From: Flammula alnicola
Taxonomy: Eukaryota > Basidiomycota > Agaricomycetes > Agaricales > Strophariaceae
Assembly: GCA_015499995.1 (NCBI GenBank)
Contig: JADNRV010000022.1
Location: forward strand, 186,001 to 250,000
Reading direction: 5' to 3'
Length of the DNA: 64,000 bases
Shown here: piece after piece, positions 49,768 to 60,978 of the stretch
Position numbering within the stretch: position 1 is the first letter of the stretch
Layout of the letters: every line of letters starts with the position of its first letter
Made by a program: the position numbers and the translations under genes
The notes under the pieces: model-generated
The model's database searches: none
What the model saw: the letters and a program-made list of their open reading frames with translations, nothing else
What the model was told of the DNA's origin: nothing

Positions 49768-50967
49768 GTGGGTAGGCTGGTGACTTCGAAGAAGAACCGA
49801 CGACGACGACGAGAATGCTTACTGAGCAGAAGGCGAGGGTGGGAGCGCTGGGTGGGCACAGGCACGCGGGGTGTTGTCTTCAGAGGGATTTCAGCGTCCA
49901 AGTTCGACCGTTCAACGGGTGAGAACTTGTGTCGTAGGGTTCTCCGTCTTTGTATGCACCAATTGTTATATGTGTCTCTTGTGCGCTGTTATCGCCGTCG
50001 CGGAAAGTTGCAGGCCTAGGTTACGGCCTGCGGTTCTGTCTTTATCAAGCGGTATCCTGAGTTCGCAGTAATTATGTCGAACATATATAGACTATATTGG
50101 CATGTCTCCCACACCTTGTTGCTAGTTCCGCGCTATTATTGGTTCTAGAGGGCCTCAAGAGGCCTCAAGGCGTGACCTCTCGTACAGATGCTCAGCAGTG
50201 TATCATGGCTTCAGGCTTCAAGCGTTCAGGCGCATGTACGGGCCTATATGCATTCCAGCTAAAGTTTTATGAAGCCGAAAGAAATTAAATGAATGACGAA
50301 CATTACTGGCACTTTCGTGGACTGCAATTTACGCTGGTGCCTTGTCCATTCATTTGCGTGGGCGATTATGAGGAACCGGAGGAACCAGCCAACGTTAGGG
50401 GGGCTAGAGAGCATATGGTGCCATCAGTAAGTCATCTTCAAGCCACAGCCAAAGAGATAAGTCGGTTTTGCTCACGAAAGGACACCATTCATCCATGGGT
50501 ATCTTGACAACCACATCACAGGTCAACATTCTTTAGCGTCAGCTGACATGAAGAATATTGCGCTCGTCGCTGTTTCTCAACACCCGTGGAAAGGCAGGGA
50601 GGTTGACTGAAATGGACAAGACGGGCAGAGTTTTGTAACGAAAATCTACGGCCGCCAAAGTGAAGGAAAGTGCAGGTACAGAGCTCCAGGACAAACCGAG
50701 GTTAAACGTACTGAACAAATATTGCGAGGTCGACTGGCCTGTCCGGATCATCGATCGAGATGCCGCCCCTATGCAATGAAAGTTGCACGAAACAAAAAAT
50801 TCAAATCAACCTCTGTAAAAGTAGTCTTCGTCACAGAATCAACGTGATAGGGTTGACAAGATACATGCATTATAAACCCTACAAAAGCCTTACAAAAGCG
50901 ATTAATTACCAATGCCATTAAGACGTCCATGCGAGATACAGATACCCTAAGTTTTAACGCAATCCTC
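49768..50967. other. Intergenic stretch
   Basis: 1.2 kb between two minus-strand genes. It must hold the promoter of the arrestin-like gene and the 3' UTR of the phosphoesterase gene. No gene or repeat supported. Confidence 0.45.
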
Positions 50968-52833
50968 CTACTTCGTAACCACCCACCAAGTAATCAACGC
51001 GAAGACACCCAACGGGAAGACTGCAATGTCCCTGATGTCCCGCAAGGTAGTACCAAGCCAGCCCCTTCTGCGGGGCGTCTTCCACGTTCTACCTGGTTGG
51101 CAGAAGCATACAATGTCTTTTATCCGTTCGAGCCATTCAAATACAGAGGGGTGATTGAGCTCGAGCTGACGACGGCGACCTTGCAGTCCAAACCAACCTG
51201 GACTCCGCGAAGCTCGTGAAGTGAGGTTGTTCTGGTGCCCGGCAGATACTGGAGAAGGGAGGCCATGCGGCGGTGAGGTATAGTAAGGGCTCAATTCCGC
51301 CTCGCCTTGCTCGGCCTCATCTATATTGGAGTAAAAGATGACTTGAACAGCATCTGACAATGATTTGCTGTGGAAGGAGCGTCGCGGGTCATTCAGATTA
51401 GAAGCGGCGACTAGGAGGAGAGATATCGCTAGAAGGGGGAGGTAGACGTCGAGGTATATTCTAAGCTGGTCGGGAAGAAGGCAAGGCTTGTCGGCATAGG
51501 TCGGATTGTCTTCTGTTCTCAGATCTGCAGGTGCCAGAGATAATAGCTGGAATCCAGGTCGTCGTACGTTCATCACCATAGATATAGTTTTGACGGTGAT
51601 TTCTTGAATGTTTCGAGGTGCGCTACGAGGCAAGGAAAGTTGGTGAGTGTATTCACAATAATCGTGATCGTCGCCGCTGAGGGGATTGCCTGTCAATGAT
51701 AATATGAGGTATTAAGATGCAAAAGCTCACCTGAAAACCGCAACAGGTTGGAATGCTTCCAAAAGACGTCGAGAAGACTGCTTCTCGAGTACGTTCTGAT
51801 AGCCAGATCCGACACCAGGTCGAATTGCACCACTTTCTCGTAGAGGACCACAGCTCCTTCCATCTGACCTATACAAAGGGATATGACTGAACAAGATAAC
51901 AGGATCTGTGTGCTCCTCTGTGAACAATTTAGAATGCGGGTTCGTCAATCCAACATCAGACTCTTGAATGACTAACCACTCGCAAATTTATTTAGAAACT
52001 CGAGGGCTCCGCCGCGTCTTGGAACCCATTGTTTGACGGTTTTCCTTTGACCATGTCGTTGAGAATCCTCATCCGCGTAGCTCGGAGCATCGAATAGAAT
52101 GAGGCTATGGTTTGCAACTGAGATTTCACGGTTTGGTTCGCCAAAGTGTGCCGTATAACGAGAGCGCGCATATGGGGAGAAGTAGGATGCCTTCCCGAGG
52201 CTACCTCCTTGTCAGTATAGGAGCCTATTTTTGGATGCTAATTAAGCCGTACCCAATATCATGATTGCCCGGATGTAATATTGCGCAACACTTTCATCTG
52301 TCTTGAAGATGTCCTTGAATCTTTGTAATATTCCTCATATCTAAATGTCGACGACGCATAAGCAAACCCAGGAAAGCATACATTGGAGACTTACTCAGCG
52401 TCGGACATGTCGTAACGACCGTTGTCCATCATGTCCCCAAGAAATACGACAATATCAGGCTTCTTGTTCAAAGCCACACGCCAGTTCTTTCGTAAGTTGA
52501 GGTCAACGATAAGGCGCGTCAAGTAAGAGGCCAAACGGCCGCGACTTGGATACGAATGTCGGTCTATGATTTGGGGATCGGCGACAAGGAGGACATGGGA
52601 TGTTTTGCTTGAACAACGTTGGGATTAAGGACAACCTATCGTTGAAGTGGTGGAAGTAAGCGAGAGCACGACGAAGCTTTACAAGAATGACGTGCCGGAG
52701 ACAAGGTCGAGTCGGGCCAATTGCAGGCATGGACGCTCCAGGCGAAGGTCGCATATTCGTACCACAAGATAATCAGCACCCAGAATATCCGCAGACCGTT
52801 AACGACGACGCGGCGTCTGGCGAGGGGTGCCAT
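50968..52833 (-). CDS. Cdc1/Ted1/PGAP5-type metallophosphoesterase (GPI ethanolamine-phosphate remodelling)
   Basis: Membrane enzymes of this family remove ethanolamine phosphate from GPI-anchor mannose in the ER. First exon 52833-52703 encodes MAPLARRRVVVNGLRIFWVL, a membrane anchor, and CNWPDSTF; exon 52607-52395 carries the first metal motifs HVLLVADPQIID and DIVVFLGDMMDNGRYDMSD. Exon 52340-52253 reads EYEEYYK..KDIFKTDESVAQYYIRAI after filling one missing T at 52322-52324. Exon from 52207 reads LGKASYFSPYARSRYTAHFG and HSLILFDAPSYADED. Later exons give PVILFSHIPLYR and GDDHDYCEYTH, then two C-terminal hydrophobic segments (DVYLPLLAISLLLVAASNLN, FPLGVFALITWWVV). Odd: the usual GNHD motif between these exons is absent (reads ILG-GSLGKAS). 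Family assignment is strong; activity is in doubt until that junction is verified. Confidence 0.85.
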
Positions 52834-53444
52834 GCATTAGCGAGCTGTGACGTTCAGGGATGTCTTGCTCGTACAACGTTATTATACCCCACACGTGGTG
52901 TTCCTGACGAATCGTGAAAGTCAAATTCAAGAAACTTGACATCACAAATTCAAATATTTTGGCTGTGAGAAAATAATGGATCTAATCGACATTGGCTGAC
53001 TCGTGTACTCGGTAGGATATTAATTGCGTTGCAAGGACATGTATGATACTAGCATTTTCGATGTGCTCGAATTTGCAATTTGCTCAATGCTCTCACACGA
53101 GATACGAAACAATGAACAATGACTTAGGTATGTCCTTCACGTTCGCCCAGATTTCTTTGTCTCCGAGGCGGAGAGAAACGGAAAGTCCAGAATGGGTGAC
53201 ATTGGAAGTCGAAGACCGAAAGGACAGCAAAAAGACGTAAAGCTGTTTCATGATGGAGTTGAGCCTGCGAACAATCCGAACACTCAGCCGCAGCGCCATT
53301 CATCGAGTTGTAGTGTTCGTAGGACAATGGTGCTGGGGCGGTGCCCACTTTGGTTACGAAAGAGTAGAGCATCCAATGGATCGTAAGTTGAAGGGAAATC
53401 TAAATTCATGTTGCATTCAGGCAAGGGGTTTCGTTTAATTTCTA
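52834..53444. other. Intergenic stretch
   Basis: About 610 bp between the phosphoesterase start and the 3' end of the small complex I gene; no supported feature. Confidence 0.4.
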
Positions 53445-53812
53445 TCAATGGTGACCCCCGTGTCCATCTCCATGGTCGTCGCCGAATGAGTGCTGGCCCT
53501 GATGAATGGTATAAGCAAACGGAAAACAACACAGTGAGTTGCACTCACTAATAGCTTGGCTCCATCTTGTCTGCAAAGAAATATTGAGCTTTCCGGAGGT
53601 AGAGGGATAACTGAGACGAACCTAGCACGGTAAAAGATGAAGAACCACATGGAGGCTCCTAGAGCTTTGGCAACGAAGTTGTATCCAGCTCCGGGAAGAT
53701 GTGGGTGAAATCCTGGTGCTGCATAAATGATTTCAGTATGAGATAGTCCACAGGAGGCAGAAGGCAGAGAGCAGAGAGCAAAGCCCTTACCACGCGCTCC
53801 GTGACTAGCCAT
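53445..53812 (-). CDS. Probable small membrane subunit of mitochondrial complex I (NDUFB2-like)
   Basis: Tiny gene in four exons: 53812-53791, 53718-53622, 53570-53549, 53498-53445; only 64 residues. It reads MASHGARAPGFHPHLPGAGY, then one hydrophobic segment AKALGASMWFFIFYRARQDG, and ends in a His/Asp/Gly-rich tail (DDHGDGHGGHH). The layout of a His-containing N-terminus, a single membrane span with WFFIFYRA followed by a DG.KLLG motif and a His-rich end matches fungal beta-subcomplex subunits of NADH:ubiquinone oxidoreductase. Assignment is by pattern; another small inner-membrane protein remains possible. Divergent from the large lysine-rich gene with 167 bp between start codons. Such multi-intron mini-genes are easily missed. 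Confidence 0.62.
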
Positions 53813-53979
53813 GATGTGGAGAGTTGATGAGGAGACGTATTTATCTTTATTTGTGCTTCACCGACGCGACCATCATGTCGCGCTTCCTTCCCAGACTTCA
53901 ACCTGTGTCAAATTAGCTTCCCATTTTTTTTCTCCCCCTGGTTTCTTTCCTTCCACTCGTCCATTTCATCTGGGACGCG
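53813..53979. promoter_or_regulatory. Shared bidirectional promoter
   Basis: 167 bp separates the divergent starts at 53812 (minus) and 53980 (plus); it contains a pyrimidine-rich CTTCC/TTTCTTTCC stretch before the plus-strand ATG. Shared promoter is inferred from spacing. Confidence 0.5.
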
Positions 53980-56900
53980 ATGGAATTGACCAAAAAGCGC
54001 AAGCGCGAACGCGAACTTCCTAGGATTATCTACGATGCGGCTACTAGGACTTTCGACCGGTTATTTAAAGGTAATGACTTCAGCCTCGTATCCCAGATGA
54101 GCGGCCAGTTCACTTTGTGCACAGAGGACTCTCTGGAAGGAATGAAGGATGTCGTGCGCACAAACTTGGTGTCTCTGCCTCGGTTCCGGTGTATCTTTCT
54201 CAACTACGCGAGGGAAAATCGGTTGACCTTGAGGATGGTACGTTTAAATTTGCTCATTTGATCATATACTCAGAAGATTCCAACACCCGTAGACGATGAC
54301 TTTGAGGCATTTCACTCGTCTGCATACTCCACTTCCGTGGCAAGAGTGAAGGTTGTTCTTGGGAGTGGCAGCGGCCCAGTTTTATCGCTGCCACATGAAA
54401 TGCAGTTAAATGAAATAGAGGTTAGTCTGGTATCATGTTATCATCAACTAATGCCACTCACATTTCAAATTTTATCAGCCAATCTCCCAATCTAAGAAGA
54501 AAAGAAGAAAGAAAAGAAAATCCGATTCCCTTGAATCATCTGGCGACACTTCTCCGATTATTCCTTCCGAGGGTGCTTCATCCGAAAATCCACCCCCAGT
54601 GAAAAAGCGCAGAGTATCCTTTGCCGAGCCGTCAGCCGACCTACAAGCAGTCCCTGAAGTACAAAGAAGAAGAAACGGCAAGCATCACCACAAGGTTTCG
54701 GAGACGCGTCTACTGACGCCCCGGTGCATGAGCAAGAGATGCCACCACTCGCTAGCAATGTAGTCCATCGGGTACAGAGTGAAGCTGTTGAACCAGGTTT
54801 GAAGCAGAAAAAACGAAGAAGAAGAGGGAAAAGTTGGCTGTTGCTATTGCTGAGGAGGATGCGCCTATGGTGAACGACGCTCAACCCACCTCCGACGGGG
54901 AGAAGAAGAAGAAGAAAAAGAAAAAGAAAGCGACAGATGCTACTTCAGAGGCTGATACGCATGTGGTGCGCGATCTTCGACTTGACTCGGTCGTAGAGGA
55001 AGCAAGAAAAAATGAAGAACGATCAACCGATAAAGGTTTGACCGCCGAATCCACTGATGGGACACAGGCGAAAAAGTCAAAGAAAAGGCCAAACCCCAGC
55101 ACCTCTACGGAACCTATCAATGGAGCCAAATCTGGGCCCGGCGAAAAGTCGTCTTACATGTCCACGGTCCCCGAACAGGCAGCAGATGAAGATGATATCG
55201 AAGTTCAAAGGCCAGCCAAGAAGTCGAAGAAGAAATATGCAGATGATGCCGACACGAGCGTTGCTGTGGCAGGCAAGGCCGCACCTTTGATCGAGACGGC
55301 GCCGCGAGAATCTGAGGATGTTCTTACGGCAAAAAGCCGAAGAAGTCAAAACGCAATTCTGAAGTTGGTGTTAGGTTAGAAGACAGTGCAGTACCCGACG
55401 TTCCAATATCCAGCAACGCCATACTGTCTGATGAGACTTCTCCCCCGGAACCTGCAGAAATTCCTACTGTTAAGCAGGCGAAGAAATCAAGGCGTAAATC
55501 TGACGCACAGCTGTCTGATAAGCAGCCTGAGAAGGTTTCCGCCGAGAAATCGACCGAGTCGTCATCCAAACCAAAGGTTGTCGAAATGCCACTCAAATTG
55601 GTTAGCCTTAAACTAACAACTTCACTCACAGGTACCTCTGCTGAGCAGCCAGCGCCAGCATTTCCCACTGAAAAGAGTAAGCTTTTCCTCCACAATTCAT
55701 CCGCCGGCTCATGTCAAGTCAAAGCAGGCGCTAAAGGGAATCAAAGAAGGCGCAGAAACGGCGAAGGAGTCTGAACAATCTCGCCCTGTTGGATTACCTC
55801 TATGTAAGTCTGTTGCTTAATTTCGGTTCAATTTTCAAGATTCTAATTCGAGCCTTTGCAGTGGACACCGCTGGTGACAGAGACAAGGAAAAGTCACAGC
55901 CCACTCGAGCTGAAGGTTTGTTCACAATTTCCCAGGTTTTTGCGCTCTAACTGATTGTACATCCTAGCCAAACTCCAAAAAAAGCGAACAAGAAGACGGA
56001 TGCAAGCCATCAAGCGGTGATATTCAAGGTCGGCTCAAAAATCATTAAAAAAATTCTATCAATAATTTACATATGAGATAGAAAAACCTCAAAACAAAGA
56101 CTCCGATATTCAAAACCCCAACTAAACTTGATGTCAGAGAGATAACAATGGCGGCTGTGCAAGCCATTTTGGCTCGAAAAGCTTCTCATGCGGCAAACGA
56201 ACCTCCTGCGGCCACTTCTCCAACGACGAAAGATTCAACGAGCACGCCAACCCGATCCACAGTCTCGAGCTCCTCCAAATCCCTCAACAGGAAGCGGCCA
56301 ACAACGCGACCAACATAACTGCAGTTGCGGAGAACCCTCCAAACCGTCTTCAACATGCCCGATCTGCGACGAATCGCCTATTCATGTTCGATCTAAATGT
56401 CCCATTATCAAAGCTGGTATCAGATCGATGCGGAAACGGATTACTGAGCTGGAGAAACGAACATCTTCAGAGGATGAAGAGGAGCGTTCCAAGGTCATCG
56501 CTGAATTGCACGAGCTGATCGAGAAAAGGACAAGGAAGCCAAGCGCACTAAAGCCAAAACCCCTTTCGCATCACGAACCAAGCACTTCTGCTGCTGCCAA
56601 GTCAGTAGATGCCCTACTACGTCTGCCGTGGTTAATGTCGTATCCTCGCCTCCAGTCCAATCTCTTCCTAATACCCAACAACCCTCTACCCAAGCACCAT
56701 CCTCTACCCAAGCACCATCCTCTGCCCAAGCACCACCCACTACCCAAACGTCATCACAACAAACTGATGCCAAAAAGTCCAAAGGCGCCACCGATAACAA
56801 GCTTCAAAACTGTCGAAGCTCAAGGACATCTCTCTAGGAACTGGAACAGATTCTTTGGGATTTGGCGATGTTTCTTCATTCACCGACCAGGATCTCGAGG

Positions 56901-58731
56901 CACTTATGCGTGGTCCAAAGGTTACAGCTAAGGATGTACCCTCTTCCGACGATACGAGCGAAGATGACAGCGAGCAGGAGCCAGACGCAATTTTGGAAGA
57001 GGATGTAGCGAGGTTCAAGTACCCCGGAATTCGAGTCAGATACAGTATCCAAGCTCTTCAGATGAGGAAGATAACGGTGACGACGACGAAGACGACAATT
57101 CTCTCAAGGCTCTTCTATCGAGCGGTCCTCTGACCAATTCGGCTGCAGCGACACGACAGCTGGCCAAGGATGCTGATTATGATTCGAATTCCAGCATGAG
57201 GAGGAAACGAACCGGCAGGCGATAAGTCCTTCCAAGAAGTGGACGCCATGGGCAGCTCTCCAGAACTTGATAGGACTGGAGACGTGCCGTCAACGATGCT
57301 GTGTCTGCTGACCTTACTCTACCAACTTCTCCGATTCTCCAACTTCTCCACGTATACTCAGCCAAAAAGCGCCAGGAAGCAGATTCTGACACCGCAGTTG
57401 CCAGCCCAGGGAAGATGATACAGAGACGGTCGTGGGTGCTCCTGCCGAGCTTCGCATATCCCTGCGGTCGCACAGGAGACTGTGCCTGATCCGATCGAGA
57501 CTGTTGAAGTCCCTCAAGCTTCGCAACCGGAACCCATTGTCTCTGACGATGAAGCTCCTCCAGTGGAATCAACTCCCAAGGCTGAAGTTGCGGTCGAACG
57601 AGAAGTCAGAGGAATAAGGCTGCTGCCAACCCAACTCCACCGAACCTGCAGGCAGTCAAACTAAGGCAGCACAAGCCACCGTCAATGGCACTGGCGATGC
57701 AACAAAACCTGCGCGGAAGACGAGGAGCTTGACGAGGATTTCCGAGTTGCCTGTTCCTCCCAATCCAAGCGTCCGAGTTATCCGACCTGCGCCCGGAGTA
57801 ACTACAAGGACAACTCGTCAACAGGCAGCTCAAGAGGAGAGCATAAAGGAAGCTATGGCAGAACAAACGGAGACTCCTGCCGTGAAGGGAAAGAAGACTG
57901 TCGCTGTGAAAACTCCTGCGAAGACTCCTGCGAAAGCTGCGAAGACACCAGCAAAAGCAGCTTCGAAAACCCCAGTCAAGCCACCTTCAAGGCGGCTGCG
58001 AAGACACCACTTGCTGCAAAAGCCATTCTTGCCAATGCTAAAACGAGGGCAAGCAAACTCATAGCTGATCTTGCGGCAGATGAAGACGGCGCGGTTAATG
58101 ACACTGCCACGCTGCCCAAGTCAGTGACATTCCTCGAACGGACCCTGAGGCATCTGTTGCCTCCTGGGCCGTTCTTCCTGAGAGCAGCCTTTCGCGGAGT
58201 AACCCATCACAAGTTGACAGCGAGACTCCTGTGATGGTGGACGAGTTGCTTTCGAGTCCTAATGTCGCATCACAAAATGATCAAGGTCAGCAGGCCATGC
58301 TTGCTAACGGATCTTTGCAAGATCCGTTATTTCTAGAGTCGAGCCAGCAGTCCTTCCCTTACTCCCAATATCCGGGCCTTCTTCCACCCTCAGGTGCAGC
58401 TGCGTCGCCCAATGACTCGGAGGACGAGGACGAAGTTGAAGCAGCTGTCGTCAAATCTAGGCCGCATGGAAGGCAATCTTCCACATTCCGTTCTCTCACA
58501 GAAATTACGAGTCAGCGGTCGAGTCAGCGGTCTTTTTTCGCCCCCAGGTACTCTTCGCAATTGGCCAACCTGACGAAGGAGCCGGTGGTGGACATGTACG
58601 GGACGAGCGGTAAAGACGACGAGTCGGAAGAATCTGATAGCGGCAGTGACTCAGAGGCCGAGGGTAAGGCACTCGCCTCGCATATCCCGGCAGCCAGACG
58701 AGCAGGCGTTTCTATTACGAAGCGCAAGTGA
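53980..58731 (+). CDS. Large lysine-rich, low-complexity nuclear-type protein with zinc knuckle; several frame breaks
   Basis: A long gene, probably over 1,300 residues, that I cannot name. The first exons splice cleanly: MELTKKRKRERELPRIIYDA, EDSLEGMKDVVRTNLVSLPR, KIPTPVDDDFEAFHSSAYST and GPVLSLPHEMQLNEIE, possibly a small folded N-terminal domain. Long Lys/Glu/Ser-rich stretches follow, with many basic clusters such as KKKRRKKRK and KKPKKSKR. Near 56320-56480 a Cys-rich block reads HNCSCGEPSKPSSTCPICDE then SKCPIIKAG, a zinc-knuckle-like motif followed by a helix. Later come QAPSST-type repeats (56680-56760), TPAKAAKTPAKAASKTP (57905-57980) and acidic Ser-rich ends (SDSGSDSEAEGKALASHIPA). 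Single-base losses in A- or C-runs at 54663, 54829, 55331, 56806 and 57022 must be filled to follow the frame; more occur to 58200. Nucleolar or chromatin role is only suggested by composition. Confidence 0.6.
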
Positions 58732-59111
58732 TTTTTTATTCTCTCTTTTATAGACTTATTTGTTGGACCTCTTGAACTTTTTGATTCATCTTGCTGTCCA
58801 CCTAACTAGCTTTCTTGTTGGGATCCACTTGTATACATAGATTTGATCATTCAATGTGACCTGTAGCATAGCCCGTCCTACTTTCTTGCACGCTTCTAGT
58901 AGTTTCTACCCAGTACATAGGAATTGGCAACAAGATTCAGCCTTCGGTCATTGGTTCCAAACTGCCATGATCGGCCTAAGAAGTGTGATTATGTCAGCGA
59001 CCGGATATAAAAAATGAGATTGTCGTGCTTTTTTTCTCTCGACTACATTTCAGCTCCCAGCCGTCTCAGCTATTTCCCCCACTCAACTAGGAGCTCACCC
59101 CCTCCTTGTAC
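58732..59111. other. Spacer and 5' leader region of CPA1
   Basis: Between the stop of the lysine-rich protein and the CPA1 uORF. The part from about 59030 is pyrimidine-rich (TTTTTTCTCTCGACTAC, TTTCCCCCACTCAAC), typical of a fungal promoter and 5' leader. Confidence 0.4.
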
Positions 59112-59239
59112 ATGATCTTCACTCAGAATACCAGGGACGAGTATGCGACCTCTGTTTCTCTCTTTCTTTTGCCGTTTTCTCATCCTTTTCGTCGTCTAGC
59201 TACCTCAGTGACCTCGTATTTTCACTCTTGAACCTATAG
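59112..59239 (+). promoter_or_regulatory. Spliced uORF encoding an arginine attenuator peptide
   Basis: Two exons, 59112-59140 and 59200-59239, joined over a 59 nt GTATGC...TAG intron, encode 22 residues starting MIFTQNTRD and containing the core DDYLSDLV, ending SLLNL-stop 22 nt before the CPA1 ATG. The fungal arginine attenuator peptide (known from Neurospora arg-2 and yeast CPA1) has a conserved Asp/Tyr/Leu/Ser/Asp core and stalls the ribosome at its stop codon when arginine is high. Position, length and core all fit. The splicing is inferred; without it the reading frame lacks the core. Confidence 0.8.
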
Positions 59240-59261
59240 ACACCAGAAACCCCACTGCAGG

Positions 59262-60731
59262 ATGTTCGCCCGTTATATCATACGTGTTCCCCAATTGCAT
59301 CGAGGCCTCGCTACCCATGCTGGACCCATTACAGCCGTCCCAGCTGCCCTTCACCTCAAATCGGGCCAGTCCTTCTATGGGAAGTCCTTTGGTGCTCCAA
59401 GGAGCATTTTTGGAGAGACGGTCTTCTCCACCTCCATTACTTCCTGTACGTCTTGTGTCCCATTGATTATAATTTTTTTCCATGCTAATTGCTTTTTCTA
59501 GACACTGAGTCCATGACCGACCCGTCTTACCGTGGTCAGATCTTGGTGTTCACTAGTCCTATGATCGGCAACTATGGCGTGCCTTCCAACACCGCGCCTT
59601 TCGATTCACAGGACGTTGGTGTCGTCCTGGAATCTCAAAATATCCAGGCCGCTGCCATCATTGTCGGTGATGTCGCAGAGAAATTCTCCCACTACACCGC
59701 CGTTGAATCCCTGGCCGCGTGGTGCAAACGTAACAACATCCCTGGTGTTACAGGAGTCGATACCCGAGCTATTACCACACTCCTCCGAGACCAAGGAACC
59801 ACCCTGGGGCGTGTCGCCATTGGCGCCGACACCGCTTTACCTGCTCCAAATGCCGCCGAGTACTGGGATCCTTCCAAGGAAAACTTGGTGGACCAAGTCT
59901 CCACCAAAACTCCTTACGTCCTAAACCCCACTGGCAGTGTCAAGATTGCCGTGCTCGACTTTGGCGCCAAGGCCAACATTCTTCGTTCTCTCGTCCGCCG
60001 AGATGCTGCTGTCACTGTTTTCCCATGGAACTATGACTTCAATGCCGTCAGAGACCAATACGATGGTCTATTTTTGACCAATGGACCAGGTGACCCCGCC
60101 CACTGCATGGAAGCTGCCCTCAAATTACGTCGCACTCTTGCGGAGTGGGACAAGCCCATCTTCGGTATTTGCATGGGGCATCAGATCATCGGAATGGCTG
60201 CAGGACTCGATGCTTACCGCATGACCTTCGGAAACCGAGGCCACAACCAGCCCGTCTTGGCTTTGGCATCTGCAGGATCTATCAAGGCTGGACGAGTCTA
60301 CGTAACGAGGTGTGTCACATTTTGTCTTCTTGATCCATGCATTATCAAACCCTATATTCTTCTAGCCAAAACCACCAGTATGCCTTGAAGTTGCAGGATC
60401 CTTTCCCCCAAGGCTGGGAACCCTTCTTCATCAACTGCAACGACTCGTCCGTAGAGGAATCAAGTCAACGGCGGAATCTGGTAAAAAGTTTGGGGTGTCC
60501 AGTTCCATCCTGAGAGTGCCGGCGGACCTCTCGATACCATCGAGGTTAGTAAAATGCGACATGTCCTTCAAGGATGTTTTTGACATTACAAACAGATGTT
60601 CACCGATTCGTCTCGGAGTGTAAAGCCCACAAAGCGCAAACGGGATATGCACCACAAACAGCATGGAGGAAGCTCCTCAAGATATCCCAGTGAATATTAC
60701 CCCACGAGTTGCCGTCGCCGCTACTGCTTGA
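59262..60731 (+). CDS. CPA1: Carbamoyl-phosphate synthase, arginine-specific, small (glutaminase) subunit
   Basis: Hydrolyses glutamine and feeds ammonia to the large CPS subunit for arginine synthesis. Exon 1 (59262-59445) starts MFARYIIRVPQLHRGLATHA, a basic, acid-free mitochondrial presequence, then LHLKSGQSFYGKSFGAP. Exon 2 from 59502 has TDPSYRGQILVFTSPMIGNY, GVTGVDTRAITTLLRDQG, KIAVLDFGAKANILRSLV, LFLTNGPGDPAHC, and FGICMGHQIIGMAAGLDAY with the nucleophile Cys, plus KFGNRGHNQP-type MTFGNRGHNQPV. The third exon (from 60367) has NHQYALKLQDPFPQGWEPFF and the catalytic GVQFHPES block, then a final exon with FVSECKAHKAQTGYAPQTAW and VAVAATA-stop at 60731. Four single-base losses (60456, 60489-60491, 60607, 60681) break the frame in the 3' third. 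As the gene is essential for arginine prototrophy and otherwise perfect, I treat these as sequence errors. Confidence 0.93.
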
Positions 60732-60978
60732 GAGAGAGATAGTAATTTTGTTTTGTATTTGTTTTAACTGCACATCGCGTATCTACTTGTTCTGTCTGCC
60801 TCTTGTACTTACTACATAGAATGAATGTTTCTTGCTTTCCTATATAAACTCGCCTTGTAAGCTGTCGAGGATCAAGAAAAAGGTAAGGGTTATTTGATCG
60901 AAATAGCAGTAACCATATAAATCCTGTGTAAATCAGGCCCATTTGAATTCACATCCCTAACTTCTTTCTGACTTCAAC

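Noticed and set aside
49513..49901. Arg-rich minus-strand frames at the 5' part of the arrestin-like gene
   Set aside because: They arise from GC-rich shadow frames and a missing base in the G/C run at 49721-49725; the arrestin frame with LPPTYS is the coherent one.
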